Shown: one piece after another, positions 17,401-25,109 of the stretch
Layout: every line of letters starts with the position of its first letter
How positions within the stretch are numbered: the first letter of the stretch is position 1
Assembly: GCA_902834555.1 (NCBI GenBank)
Contig: CADFJN010000006.1
Coordinates: 68,844-132,843 of the forward strand
Length of the DNA: 64,000 nucleotides
Direction: 5' to 3'
Source: Atopobiaceae bacterium
GTDB lineage: Bacteria; Actinomycetota; Coriobacteriia; Coriobacteriales; Atopobiaceae
Position numbers and translations under genes: made by a program
The notes under the pieces: model-generated
What the model was told of the DNA's origin: nothing
Database searches by the model: none
The model's input: only the letters and a program-made list of their open reading frames with translations

Positions 17401-17443
17401 ACGACCCGCCGTTGGGCACTTGGCCCGGCGGCGGGTCGTTTTA
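17401..17443 (+). terminator. Terminator of the MHS transporter gene
   Basis: Stem ACGACCCGCC (17401-17410) / GGCGGGTCGT (17430-17439), followed by TTTTA. Confidence 0.9.
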
Positions 17444-17511
17444 TGTGCCGAGAAACGCCAACGTCCCGCTGGCCGCGGCCCTTCTCGGCGATGCCGCTGT
17501 TTCCAAATGCC

Positions 17512-17620
17512 CTGCAGATTTTGATTGTTTAGGCCCGCCTAACCAATCGAAAAATGCAGCATTGCTCCCATCCTGCAGATTTCGATCCGTTAGAGGGGCA
17601 TATCCGTTCGGAATCCGCGG
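17512..17620. repeat. Paired hairpin element, CTGCAGATT family (copy 1)
   Basis: Two ~48-bp imperfect palindromes in tandem (17512-17559 and 17573-17620), each opening CTGCAGATTT and with a GTTAG-type inner arm. The same two-hairpin arrangement is found at 41342-41450. It fills most of the 524-bp gap before feoA; the remainder is AT-rich promoter-like DNA. Confidence 0.8.
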
Positions 17621-17792
17621 CACCGCGGAGAGGGTCAGCCGAGGAGCGCTCGCGCCTCGTCATTCTCGCCACAATGTGCGCCAGACATCGTACGTCCCGT
17701 CCAAATGGACTGGTGACAAGCACATTGCAAACCGGATACCTGCGCTTTTGCCACAATAGTTGAGAATAGATAACTTTCTCGCACGACTTGCA

Positions 17793-17838
17793 GCAAGTTA
17801 GCCTTATACTACTTCTGAGTTAGCTTTGTACAACTTGC
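17793..17838. promoter_or_regulatory. Putative metal-regulator boxes in front of feoA
   Basis: AGTTAGCC (17797) and AGTTAGCT (17818) are 21 bp apart, two helical turns, inside a wider inverted repeat GCAAGTT (17793) / AACTTGC (17832). Related AGTTAACC (18649) and AGTTAGCC (18687) lie before feoB. Repetition at both feo promoters suggests a shared iron-responsive site (DtxR- or Fur-type); the assignment is inference. Confidence 0.4.
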
Positions 17839-17899
17839 ACGGCCAGCAGGGAGGCCACTGCCAGCCGGAGGGGCCGCAGAGAGCTGAGAGGGGAGTCGC

Positions 17900-18211
17900 A
17901 TGTCGACCATGGAGGCGGATGCCGTAATGACAGGCAGCAACCCCGCCAGTCGGGCGGGCGCGCGTGAGGAGGCAACGACCATCGGGAGGGGTGCCCAGCT
18001 TCCCCTGGCAATGGTGAGCGAGGGCGAAACGATCCGCGTCCTCAAGGTGCGCGGCACCGCCACGCTGCGCCAGCACCTCTCGGAGATGGGCTTTGTCGAG
18101 GGTGCCAAGGTCAAGGTCGTCTCGCGCGTGAACGGAGACGTGGTGGTAAGCGTCAAGGGCTCCACCTTTGGCATCGGCCGCGACATGGCCATGCGCATCG
18201 TCACGTACTAG
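17900..18211 (+). CDS. feoA: FeoA family ferrous iron transport accessory protein (first copy)
   Basis: 103 residues. A ~37-residue low-complexity N-terminal extension precedes an SH3-like FeoA domain (LPLAMVSEGETIRVLKV ... LSEMGFVEGAKVKVVSRV ... STFGIGRDMAMRIV). FeoA proteins bind the FeoB membrane complex and help Fe2+ uptake. ATG 17900 is preceded by GAGGGGAG. It is the first of two feoA genes ahead of feoB, a tandem arrangement common in anaerobes. The gap to the second copy is 127 bp. Confidence 0.92.
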   Translation: MSTMEADAVMTGSNPASRAGAREEATTIGRGAQLPLAMVSEGETIRVLKVRGTATLRQHLSEMGFVEGAKVKVVSRVNGDVVVSVKGSTFGIGRDMAMRIVTY

Positions 18212-18338
18212 CGCCACGCCGGCCCGCTGGCACCGCCGGCACTGACGGCACCGCCGGCTAGCAATCGCAATCGTTTATCAATCGCCGCAGGCAGCGCGTA
18301 ACTGCATGCGTGGCCCGTGGCATGAAGAAGGGAAGAGC

Positions 18339-18593
18339 ATGGCAAGTCTCAAGGACGTGCGCGTGGGGGAGACCTGCACGGTCTCGAAGCTCAGCGGCAC
18401 GGGCGCCATCAAGCGTCGAATCATGGACATGGGCATCACCAAGGGCACGCACGTATACGTGCGTAAAGTTGCACCCCTGGGCGACCCCATCGAGGTTACC
18501 GTGCGCGGCTACGAGCTGTCGCTGCGCAAGGACGAGGCCTCCAGCGTCGAGGTCACAGACGTGGAGAAGGCAGCTGCCCAGGGCGTCGCGTAG
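18339..18593 (+). CDS. feoA: FeoA family ferrous iron transport accessory protein (second copy)
   Basis: 84 residues, a nearly bare FeoA domain (MASLKDVRVGETCTVSKL ... RRIMDMGITKGTHVYVRKVAPLGDPI ... YELSLRKDEAS). It matches the canonical FeoA length, unlike the extended first copy. ATG 18339 has AAGGGA about 6 bp upstream; the in-frame ATG 18306 lacks one. A GGGGG / CCCCC hairpin followed by TTTT (18616-18640) sits between this gene and feoB and may attenuate read-through. The two FeoA domains differ clearly in sequence, so they could form a heteromeric complex with FeoB (inference). Confidence 0.93.
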   Translation: MASLKDVRVGETCTVSKLSGTGAIKRRIMDMGITKGTHVYVRKVAPLGDPIEVTVRGYELSLRKDEASSVEVTDVEKAAAQGVA

Positions 18594-18614
18594 TTAGGCG
18601 GCGCTGGGAGTACC

Positions 18615-18640
18615 AGGGGGGCGTAGGCCCCCATGTTTTG
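18615..18640 (+). terminator. Possible attenuator/terminator between feoA2 and feoB
   Basis: A short GGGGG / CCCCC stem around CGTAGG is followed by ATGTTTTGG. The stem is short, and AGTTAACC boxes follow, so feoB may also have its own promoter. Confidence 0.4.
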
Positions 18641-18763
18641 GCACATGAAGTTAACCAACTCTAACAATTAGCACCACACAGGTAACAGTTAGCCGAGAGA
18701 AACTCATCCGTCGTAAGGCGGCCCGCACGCAACCCGCGCGCCACACAACAGGAAAGGCAAGGC

Positions 18764-21427
18764 ATGGCAGAGAAGATCGACATAGCACTGGCTGGCAACC
18801 CCAACTGCGGCAAGACCACGCTGTTCAACGAGCTCACCGGCTCAAATGGCTACGTGGGCAACTGGCCGGGCGTCACCGTGGAGAAGAAGGAGGCCGTCTG
18901 GAAGAAGGACACCAGCGTGCTCTTCACGGACCTTCCGGGCATCTACTCGCTCTCCCCCTACTCGCCGGAGGAGGTCGTCTCGCGCGACTTCATCATCTCC
19001 GGTCGCCCGAGCGCCATCATCGACCTCGTGGACGTCACCAACATCGAGCGCAACCTCTACCTCACCACGCAGATCCTCGAGACCGGCCGCCCCGTGGTCG
19101 TGGGTCTCAACATGTGCGACCTGCTTGAGCAGCGTGGCGAGAAGATTGACTCTAAGCGCCTCTCCAAGATGCTCGGCGTGCCCGTGGTAGAGGTCTCGGC
19201 GCTTCGCTCCAAGAACCTCGATACGCTGGTGGGCACCGCCGTCGACTCTGGCCGCGCCAACAAGGTTGCCCAGGGCGTGAAGTGCTTCTCGCCCGAGGTC
19301 GAGGACGCGCTCCAGACCATCGCCAACACCATCGCCGGCTCCTGCGCGCCAGACCTTCTCCGCTGGTACTCCATCAAGATCTTCGAGCGCGACTCCGCAG
19401 CCATCGAGTCCCTTGGGCTCTCCAAGCAGCAGCTTGCCAGCATGGAGAAGGTCATCGAGGCCATCGAGCAGGACCGCGACGACGACCCCGAGTCCATCAT
19501 CACCTCCGAGCGCTACGAGTGGATCGCCACGGTCATGGACGCATGCGTGGTCAAGGCGCCGGGCAAGCTCACCGTCTCCGAGAAGATCGACCGCGTGGTC
19601 ACCAGCCGCGTGCTTGGCCTGCCCATCTTCATCGCCATCATGATCGGCGTGTACTGGGTTGCTCTTGTCGCCGTGGGCACTCCCGCCACGGACTGGGTGA
19701 ACGACAACCTCTTCTCCGATGGCTTCTTTGTAAGCGGCAGCGGCCAGGCTGCCTTTGAGGAGGCCGACGAGGCGTGGCAGGACGCCCACTACACCGACCA
19801 GATCTCCGGCTACATCGCCGCGGCCGAGGAGGCCGGCGTTGACACCAATGGCGTGCAGGACGCCATTGACGCGGACCCGCAGACCGCAGGCAACGAGGCC
19901 ACCATCACCGAGTTCGAGGAGGCCGCCGAGAAGGCCGGCGTCGTGGCCACGGACGTTCCCGTGACGGACGCCGACGGCAACTACCTCGACACCGAGGGCA
20001 ACGTCATCACCACGCTCGACGCGGACGGCAACCCTGTGCTCGCCGAGGGCCAGGAGCTGGACGTTCTCCCCACGGTCACCGAGGCGGACTTTGCCACCGC
20101 CGTAGACTCCCCCGAGCCCGACCAGCATGACTACGACGGCTTTGTGGACTCCATCCCCAACGCCGTGACCGGCTGGCTCACCGGCGCCGGGGCCTCCGAC
20201 GTGGTTGTGTCGCTTGTGGTCGACGGCATCATTGGCGGCGTGGGCTCGGTCCTGGGCTTCATCCCGCAGATCTTCGTCCTTTTCGTCATGCTCTGCTTCC
20301 TTGAGGACTGCGGCTACATGAGCCGCGTGGCCTTTGTCATGGACCGCGTCTTCCGTCGCTTTGGCCTCTCCGGCAAGTCCTTCATCCCCATGATCGTGTC
20401 CTCAGGCTGTGGCGTCCCTGGCGTCCTTGCCACCAAGACCATCGAGAACGAGCGAGACCGCCGCATGACCGCCATGCTCACCACCATGATCCCCTGCTCC
20501 GCCAAGCTCCCCATCATCGCCCTGGTCATGGGCGTCCTTGCCGGGGGCTCCGACATGTGGTGGGTTGCCCCGATGTTCTACCTCATGGGCATTGTCGCCA
20601 TCATCATCTCGGCCGTGATGCTCAAGAAGACCAAGCGCTTTGCCGGCGAGCCCACCCCCTTTGTGATGGAGCTGCCCGACTACCACATGCCCGCCATCAA
20701 GAGCTGGGCACTGCACGTGTGGGAGCGCGTCTCGGCCTATGTCAAGAAGGCGGGCACGATCATCTTCGCGGCCGCCGTGGGCATCTGGGCGCTCTCCAAC
20801 TTTGGCCTTGCCGGCTGGGAGGGCGGCGACGGCTCCTTTGGCTTCCTGCAGGCCATGGACGGTGCGCCCGAGACCTACATGGACTACTCGGTCCTCGCCG
20901 GTGTGGGCGGCGCCCTGAGCTTCATCTTCGCTCCGCTTGGCTTTGGCAACTGGCAGGCCACCGCGTCCACCATCTCGGCCCTCATCGCCAAGGAGAACCT
21001 GGTCTCCACCTTTGGCGTCCTGTACGGGCTCGGTGACGCCACCGAGAACTCCGTCTCTATGTGGCAGGGCTTCGCCAACATGTTCACCATCGCCGGCACG
21101 CTCCACGTTGGTGCCATGTGCGCCTTCGTCGCCTTCAACATGCTCTGCGCGCCGTGCTTCGCCGCCATGGGCACCATCCGTCGCCAGATGGACGACCCCA
21201 AGTGGTTCTGGTTCGCCATTGGCTACGAGTGCGGCTTTGGCTGGGTTGTTGGCCTTCTCATCAACCAGCTCTACGAGCTCTTTGTCTTTGGGAATTTTGG
21301 GGTCTGGACTGTGGTCGCCTTCACTCTGCTCGCCCTCATGCTGTTCCAGCTCTTCCGTCCCATGCCAAAGTGGGACGAGAAGGACGAGCGCATCCTCGAC
21401 AACCTGGCCGAGGAGCCAGTCGCCTAG
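18764..21427 (+). CDS. feoB: Ferrous iron transport protein B with a large extra extracytoplasmic segment
   Basis: 887 residues against ~650-770 in most families. The N-terminal G domain has G1 GNPNCGKTT, G3 DLPGIYSL and G4 NMCD, followed by a helical GDI region. Then comes the membrane core with gate motifs VSSGCGVPGVLATKTI and MIPCSAKLPI. FeoB moves Fe2+ into the cytoplasm. Between the first membrane helix (~residue 290-310) and the next (~465) lies an Asp/Glu/Ala-rich hydrophilic block (~325-460) not needed in standard FeoB. ATG 18764 has GGAAAGGCAAGGC upstream. It shares a bidirectional terminator with the Fur gene. Confidence 0.97.
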   Translation: MAEKIDIALAGNPNCGKTTLFNELTGSNGYVGNWPGVTVEKKEAVWKKDTSVLFTDLPGIYSLSPYSPEEVVSRDFIISGRPSAIIDLVDVTNIERNLYLTTQILETGRPVVVGLNMCDLLEQRGEKIDSKRLSKMLGVPVVEVSALRSKNLDTLVGTAVDSGRANKVAQGVKCFSPEVEDALQTIANTIAGSCAPDLLRWYSIKIFERDSAAIESLGLSKQQLASMEKVIEAIEQDRDDDPESIITSERYEWIATVMDACVVKAPGKLTVSEKIDRVVTSRVLGLPIFIAIMIGVYWVALVAVGTPATDWVNDNLFSDGFFVSGSGQAAFEEADEAWQDAHYTDQISGYIAAAEEAGVDTNGVQDAIDADPQTAGNEATITEFEEAAEKAGVVATDVPVTDADGNYLDTEGNVITTLDADGNPVLAEGQELDVLPTVTEADFATAVDSPEPDQHDYDGFVDSIPNAVTGWLTGAGASDVVVSLVVDGIIGGVGSVLGFIPQIFVLFVMLCFLEDCGYMSRVAFVMDRVFRRFGLSGKSFIPMIVSSGCGVPGVLATKTIENERDRRMTAMLTTMIPCSAKLPIIALVMGVLAGGSDMWWVAPMFYLMGIVAIIISAVMLKKTKRFAGEPTPFVMELPDYHMPAIKSWALHVWERVSAYVKKAGTIIFAAAVGIWALSNFGLAGWEGGDGSFGFLQAMDGAPETYMDYSVLAGVGGALSFIFAPLGFGNWQATASTISALIAKENLVSTFGVLYGLGDATENSVSMWQGFANMFTIAGTLHVGAMCAFVAFNMLCAPCFAAMGTIRRQMDDPKWFWFAIGYECGFGWVVGLLINQLYELFVFGNFGVWTVVAFTLLALMLFQLFRPMPKWDEKDERILDNLAEEPVA

Positions 21428-21460
21428 GTGCGAGGAACCACTCACGTAGGCGACGTTCCG

Positions 21461-21503
21461 GACGGCCCTTTCCCACCAAACCGTGGGGGAGGGCCGTCGT
21501 TCT
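21461..21503. terminator. Bidirectional terminator between feoB and the fur-family gene
   Basis: Stem GACGGCCCTTTCCCAC (21461-21476) / GTGGGGGAGGGCCGTC (21483-21498), followed by GTTCTGTT on the plus side. It serves the converging feoB and regulator genes. Confidence 0.88.
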
Positions 21504-21504
21504 G

Positions 21505-21915
21505 TTACCTCTGCTCGGCCCCCGCAGCCTTACGAAGGCGCTCCTGGCACGCGGGGCACACGCCGGTGAGGATGGTGCTGGTAGAGACGCTGGCGTAGCC
21601 GGTGGAGCGCTCAATCTGGCGGCAGAAGTCGTCCTGCTTGGGCATGGGGACGTCAATCACGGTGCCGCACTCCGAGCACACCAGGTGGGCGTGGTGGTCC
21701 ATGCGACGGTCAAAGCGCTCGCCACCGGGGGTCTTCACCGAAAGGATCTCTCCGGTGTCAGCGAGCAGGTGCAGGTTGCGATAGACGGTTCCACGACTGA
21801 TGTGGTCGTCCTGCTCGCGGACGCGAAGGTATATCTCGTCGGCGGTGGGGTGGTCGCACAGCTCCTGCACCGCCTCAAGCACCAGCTGCCGCTGGCGCGT
21901 GTTTCTTCTCTCCAT
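21505..21915 (-). CDS. Fur-family metalloregulator (Fur/PerR type)
   Basis: 136 residues. The winged helix is N-terminal (TRQRQLVLEAVQ ... SRGTVYRNLHLLADTGEI). The metal-binding half contains HHAHLVCSECG and a C-terminal CPAC, the CxxC pairs that hold structural zinc. Fur members repress iron uptake or peroxide-defence genes when loaded with metal. Placement between feoB and ahpC makes either an iron or a peroxide (PerR) role plausible; sequence alone does not settle it. ATG 21915 follows GGGAGCACGTC. Transcription converges on feoB and diverges from ahpC, with ~700 bp of repeats in between. Confidence 0.93.
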   Translation of the reverse strand: MERRNTRQRQLVLEAVQELCDHPTADEIYLRVREQDDHISRGTVYRNLHLLADTGEILSVKTPGGERFDRRMDHHAHLVCSECGTVIDVPMPKQDDFCRQIERSTGYASVSTSTILTGVCPACQERLRKAAGAEQR

Positions 21916-22060
21916 GACGTGCTCCCGCTCTCCGTGCGTGGCTTTGGCTTACATGGTGATGTTACCCAAACAATATTAGGACTATATCTCATTTAGTGCG
22001 ACTACGCGAGAGCTGCGTGTCTCCGCCGGCTCTGAGCTCTTATCCGCTCGCACCCCTCCC

Positions 22061-22139
22061 GTTCTTTAGCGGTTTCTGGGAATCGGCCGCCGCGTTTGCC
22101 AAGTTGGCAGGTAGCGTGGTTCTCAAATACCGCTAAAGC
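22061..22139. repeat. Palindromic element, TTCTTTAGCGGT family (copy 1)
   Basis: Arms TTCTTTAGCGGT and ACCGCTAAAG enclose a GTTTGCCAAGTTGGCAGG loop. A close copy lies at 22397-22479. Confidence 0.85.
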
Positions 22140-22191
22140 ATGGCGAGAAGCGAGAGCAAAAGAGGTTCAAGCTCTCTTGTGCGGGACCCCG

Positions 22192-22346
22192 CTGCACCAA
22201 AAACGAGACTATTCAGTACTTTTACCGCGAGTTGCCGAGTACGTGCGCCGAACTATTTATGGGGACGCAGGTAGGGAAAAGCGACCAGTGAGGTGATACC
22301 AAGATTAGCCGAAAAAAAGCACTGAGAAGTGCCGATTTTGGTGCAG
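22192..22346. repeat. MITE-like inverted repeat between the two TTCTTTAGCGG copies
   Basis: CTGCACCAAAAACG (22192-22205) and CGATTTTGGTGCAG (22333-22346) match as an inverted repeat in 13 of 14 positions. The similarity continues imperfectly for ~40 bp on each side (CAGTACTTTT versus AAAGCACTG). There is no open frame inside. Confidence 0.7.
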
Positions 22347-22396
22347 TGCCCTCCCGTATCCCCTAGCCCCGTGCATCCGCAATTTCCTCCGCCCAC

Positions 22397-22479
22397 CGTT
22401 CTTTAGCGGTTTCTGGGAATCGGTCGTTGCATTTGCCCAGTTGGCGGGAAACGCGATTCCCAAATACCGCTAAAGAACG
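22397..22479. repeat. Palindromic element, TTCTTTAGCGGT family (copy 2)
   Basis: Outer arms CGTTCTTTAGCGGT / ACCGCTAAAGAACG and inner arms TGGGAATCG / CGATTCCCA make a strong ~83-nt hairpin. The loop TTTGCCCAGTTGGCGGG is shared with the element family at 41541. Confidence 0.88.
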
Positions 22480-22527
22480 CGAGAGATAGGGGGAGTGGAC
22501 CACCTCCCAAAAAGTCGAAATTCCCGC

Positions 22528-22555
22528 TTGCAATCCCTTCTCAACTGTTGATAAT
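22528..22555 (+). promoter_or_regulatory. Probable ahpC promoter
   Basis: TTGCAA (22528-22533) and GATAAT (22550-22555) are separated by 16 bp and end 58 bp before the ahpC start. The AT-rich GTTGATAATAAG overlap could host a Fur/PerR-type operator; no clear consensus box is visible. Confidence 0.55.
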
Positions 22556-22613
22556 AAGTCCTAGTACCAATAGAGGTACGCAGACAACCACCAACACAGA
22601 GAAGGAGCGTCAC

Positions 22614-23177
22614 ATGTCCCTCATCAACAAGGAGGTCGGCGATTTTACCGTCCAGGCCTTCCAGAACGGCGAGTTCAAGACCGTCACAAAGGCTGACGTC
22701 CTGGGGAAGTGGGCCCTGTTCTTCTTCTATCCCGCCGACTTCACCTTTGTGTGCCCCACCGAGCTCGAGGAGCTGGCAGAGAACTATGACGCCTTCAAGG
22801 CCGAGGGTTGCGAGGTCTACTCCGTGTCCTGCGACACCCACTTTGTCCACAAGGCCTGGCATGACGAGTCGGAGCGCATCTCCAAGGTGACCTATCCCAT
22901 GCTCGCGGACCCCGCCCACGTTCTGGCCGAGGACTTCGAGGTCCTGATCCCCGCCGACGGCCTTGCCGAGCGCGGCGCCTTCATCGTTGACCCCGACGGC
23001 AAGATCCAGGTCTACGAGGTCACCGCCGGCGGCATTGGCCGCAACGCTAAGGAGCTCCTGCGCCTGGTACAGGCCGCGAAGTTCGTGCGCGAGCACGGCG
23101 ACCAGGTGTGCCCCGCCAAGTGGCAGCCGGGCGCCGAGACCCTCAAGCCCTCGCTTGACCTCGTTGGCCAGCTCTAG
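22614..23177 (+). CDS. ahpC: Alkyl hydroperoxide reductase subunit C (2-Cys peroxiredoxin)
   Basis: 187 residues, the standard AhpC length. The peroxidatic Cys47 is in FYPADFTFVCPTELEEL and the resolving Cys is in DQVCPAKWQPG near the C-terminus. It reduces H2O2 and organic peroxides in the cytoplasm and is recycled by an AhpF-type reductase, which is encoded 103 bp downstream. ATG 22614 is preceded by GAAGGAGCGTCAC. A recognisable promoter lies upstream. The Fur-family gene is divergent on the far side of the repeats. Confidence 0.97.
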   Translation: MSLINKEVGDFTVQAFQNGEFKTVTKADVLGKWALFFFYPADFTFVCPTELEELAENYDAFKAEGCEVYSVSCDTHFVHKAWHDESERISKVTYPMLADPAHVLAEDFEVLIPADGLAERGAFIVDPDGKIQVYEVTAGGIGRNAKELLRLVQAAKFVREHGDQVCPAKWQPGAETLKPSLDLVGQL

Positions 23178-23280
23178 GCACGCAGGCGAGCAAGTCGCAA
23201 CAGCACGTTCCGGAGCCCGCCGCACTGGCTCGGCGGGCTCCGTCCATGATTCGCCGCGCGCGGCGGGGGAGGTTAGAAAT

Positions 23281-24942
23281 ATGAGCGAGAACAACAGCGA
23301 CAACGTATACGACGCGGTAGTGATTGGCGGCGGCCCGGCAGGGCTCACGGCCGCGCTCTACCTGGCCCGCGCGCGCTACCGCGTGCTGGTGGTAGAGCGC
23401 GAGCACTTTGGCGGCCAGATCACCATCACCTCTGAGGTCGTGAACTACCCTGGCGTGCTCACGGCAAGCGGCGAGCAGCTCACGGACACCATGCGCCGCC
23501 AGGCGGAGGCCTTTGGCGCCGAGATGCTGCTGGCAAGCGTGGAGTCGCTCGACCTTGCTGCAGACGTCAAGGTGGTGCACACCTCGCGCGGCGACATCCG
23601 CTGCCTGGCGGTTCTTCTCGCCACGGGAGCCTCGCCGAGAAGCGCCGGCTTTGCGGGCGAGGAGGACTTCCGCGGCCACGGCGTGGCGTACTGCGCTACC
23701 TGCGACGGCGAGTTCTTCACCGGCCGCGAGGTCTTCGTGGTGGGCGGCGGCTTTGCTGCGGCGGAGGAGGCGGTGTTTCTCACCACGTACGCCTCGCACG
23801 TGACCATCTTGGTCTACGGCGACGACTTTACCTGCGCAAAGGCCACGGCCGACGCGGCCTATGCCAACGATAAGATCACCGTGCGGACAAACGCGCAGCT
23901 TCTGGCCGTGGAAGGTGACTCCGTGGTGCGGGGCGTCCGCTGGCTCGACCGCGCCACGGGCGAGGAGCACGAGTTCTCCTCGGCAGACGGCGGCCCGGTG
24001 GGCGTCTTTGTCTTTGTGGGCTACGCGCCGGCAACCTCGCTGGTGGCGGGCGTGGCCGAGCTTGACCCGCAGGGCTACGTGATCACGGACGATCGCCAGA
24101 TGACGAGCGTCGACGGCCTCTTTGCCGCGGGCGACGTGTGCCAGAAGCGCCTGCGCCAGGTTGCCACCGCCGTGGGGGAGGGCGCGGCCACGGCAACCGA
24201 GATGGAGCGCTACCTCAAGGCGGCGCGCGAGCGCACGGGCATCGTGCCTGCGCAGTCCGCCAGCCGCACGCGCGACGTTGCCGAGAAGCCCGCGCCGGCG
24301 GCCGCCGCACCTGCCTCGACGCCCGGCTCTCCCATTGACGACGCGATGGCGGCCCAGCTCCAGGCGGTCTTTTCGCGTATGCAGAACCCGCTGGTGCTGC
24401 GCCTGCACCTCGACGGCGGCGACGTCTCGGCCGAGCTGCGCACCTACATGGACGCGCTGGCCGCTCAGACGGAGCTGTTGACGGTCCAGGAGGCAGACGC
24501 CTCCGCCGACGATCCAGCCGAGCTGCCCTTTGTTGAGGTCGTGCGGGCCGATGGCACGCCTTCTGGCCTCGCCTTCCATGGCGTTCCCGGCGGCCACGAG
24601 TTCACGTCCTTTGTGCTGGGGCTCTATAACGCCGCTGGTCCCGGCCAGCCCATCGCGGACGCGGACCGCCAGGGTATCGCCGCCATAGCGCGCCCGGTGA
24701 GCCTGCGCGTGCTGGTGGGGCTCTCGTGCACCATGTGCCCGGACGTGGTAGTGGCGTGCCAGCGCATGGCGGCGGACAACCCGCTGGTCACGGCCAACGT
24801 CTACGACGTCAACCGGTTCCCCGCGCTGCGCGAGCGCTACGATGTGATAAGCGTGCCGTGCCTCGTGATTGATGACGGCACGGGCGAGCGCGTGAGCTTT
24901 GGCAAGAAGGGGCTCTCCGAAATCCTCGCTCTGGTGGGCTAA
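23281..24942 (+). CDS. AhpF-like peroxiredoxin reductase with swapped domain order
   Basis: 553 residues. The N-terminal ~310 residues are a thioredoxin-reductase-type flavoprotein: FAD motif GGGPAG, redox site YCATCDG, NAD(P)H motif VGGGFAA and C-terminal FAD contact FAAGDVC. An Ala/Pro linker (~325-350) leads to two thioredoxin-like folds resembling the AhpF N-terminal domain, with a second redox pair in SCTMCPD. In classical AhpF this domain comes first. It should pass electrons from NAD(P)H to AhpC. ATG 23281 has GGAGG 9 bp upstream. A terminator follows, closing the ahpC operon. Confidence 0.9.
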   Translation: MSENNSDNVYDAVVIGGGPAGLTAALYLARARYRVLVVEREHFGGQITITSEVVNYPGVLTASGEQLTDTMRRQAEAFGAEMLLASVESLDLAADVKVVHTSRGDIRCLAVLLATGASPRSAGFAGEEDFRGHGVAYCATCDGEFFTGREVFVVGGGFAAAEEAVFLTTYASHVTILVYGDDFTCAKATADAAYANDKITVRTNAQLLAVEGDSVVRGVRWLDRATGEEHEFSSADGGPVGVFVFVGYAPATSLVAGVAELDPQGYVITDDRQMTSVDGLFAAGDVCQKRLRQVATAVGEGAATATEMERYLKAARERTGIVPAQSASRTRDVAEKPAPAAAAPASTPGSPIDDAMAAQLQAVFSRMQNPLVLRLHLDGGDVSAELRTYMDALAAQTELLTVQEADASADDPAELPFVEVVRADGTPSGLAFHGVPGGHEFTSFVLGLYNAAGPGQPIADADRQGIAAIARPVSLRVLVGLSCTMCPDVVVACQRMAADNPLVTANVYDVNRFPALRERYDVISVPCLVIDDGTGERVSFGKKGLSEILALVG

Positions 24943-24960
24943 CCGGCTTGACGCAGTTGC

Positions 24961-24995
24961 GTGGGCGCCCCGTGACGCGGGACGCCCACTTTTAT
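24961..24995 (+). terminator. Terminator of the ahpC operon
   Basis: Stem GTGGGCG (24961-24967) / CGCCCAC (24983-24989), followed by TTTTA. Confidence 0.88.
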
Positions 24996-25109
24996 GCGTC
25001 GACAAAAACACGCGGTTTTCTGAGCCTTTTGAGACCCCATTGCCTTATATTGCAATGCATAAATGTATTGCTACCAAATGCGTAACATTGATACCTTAAC
25101 GGAGCCTAC

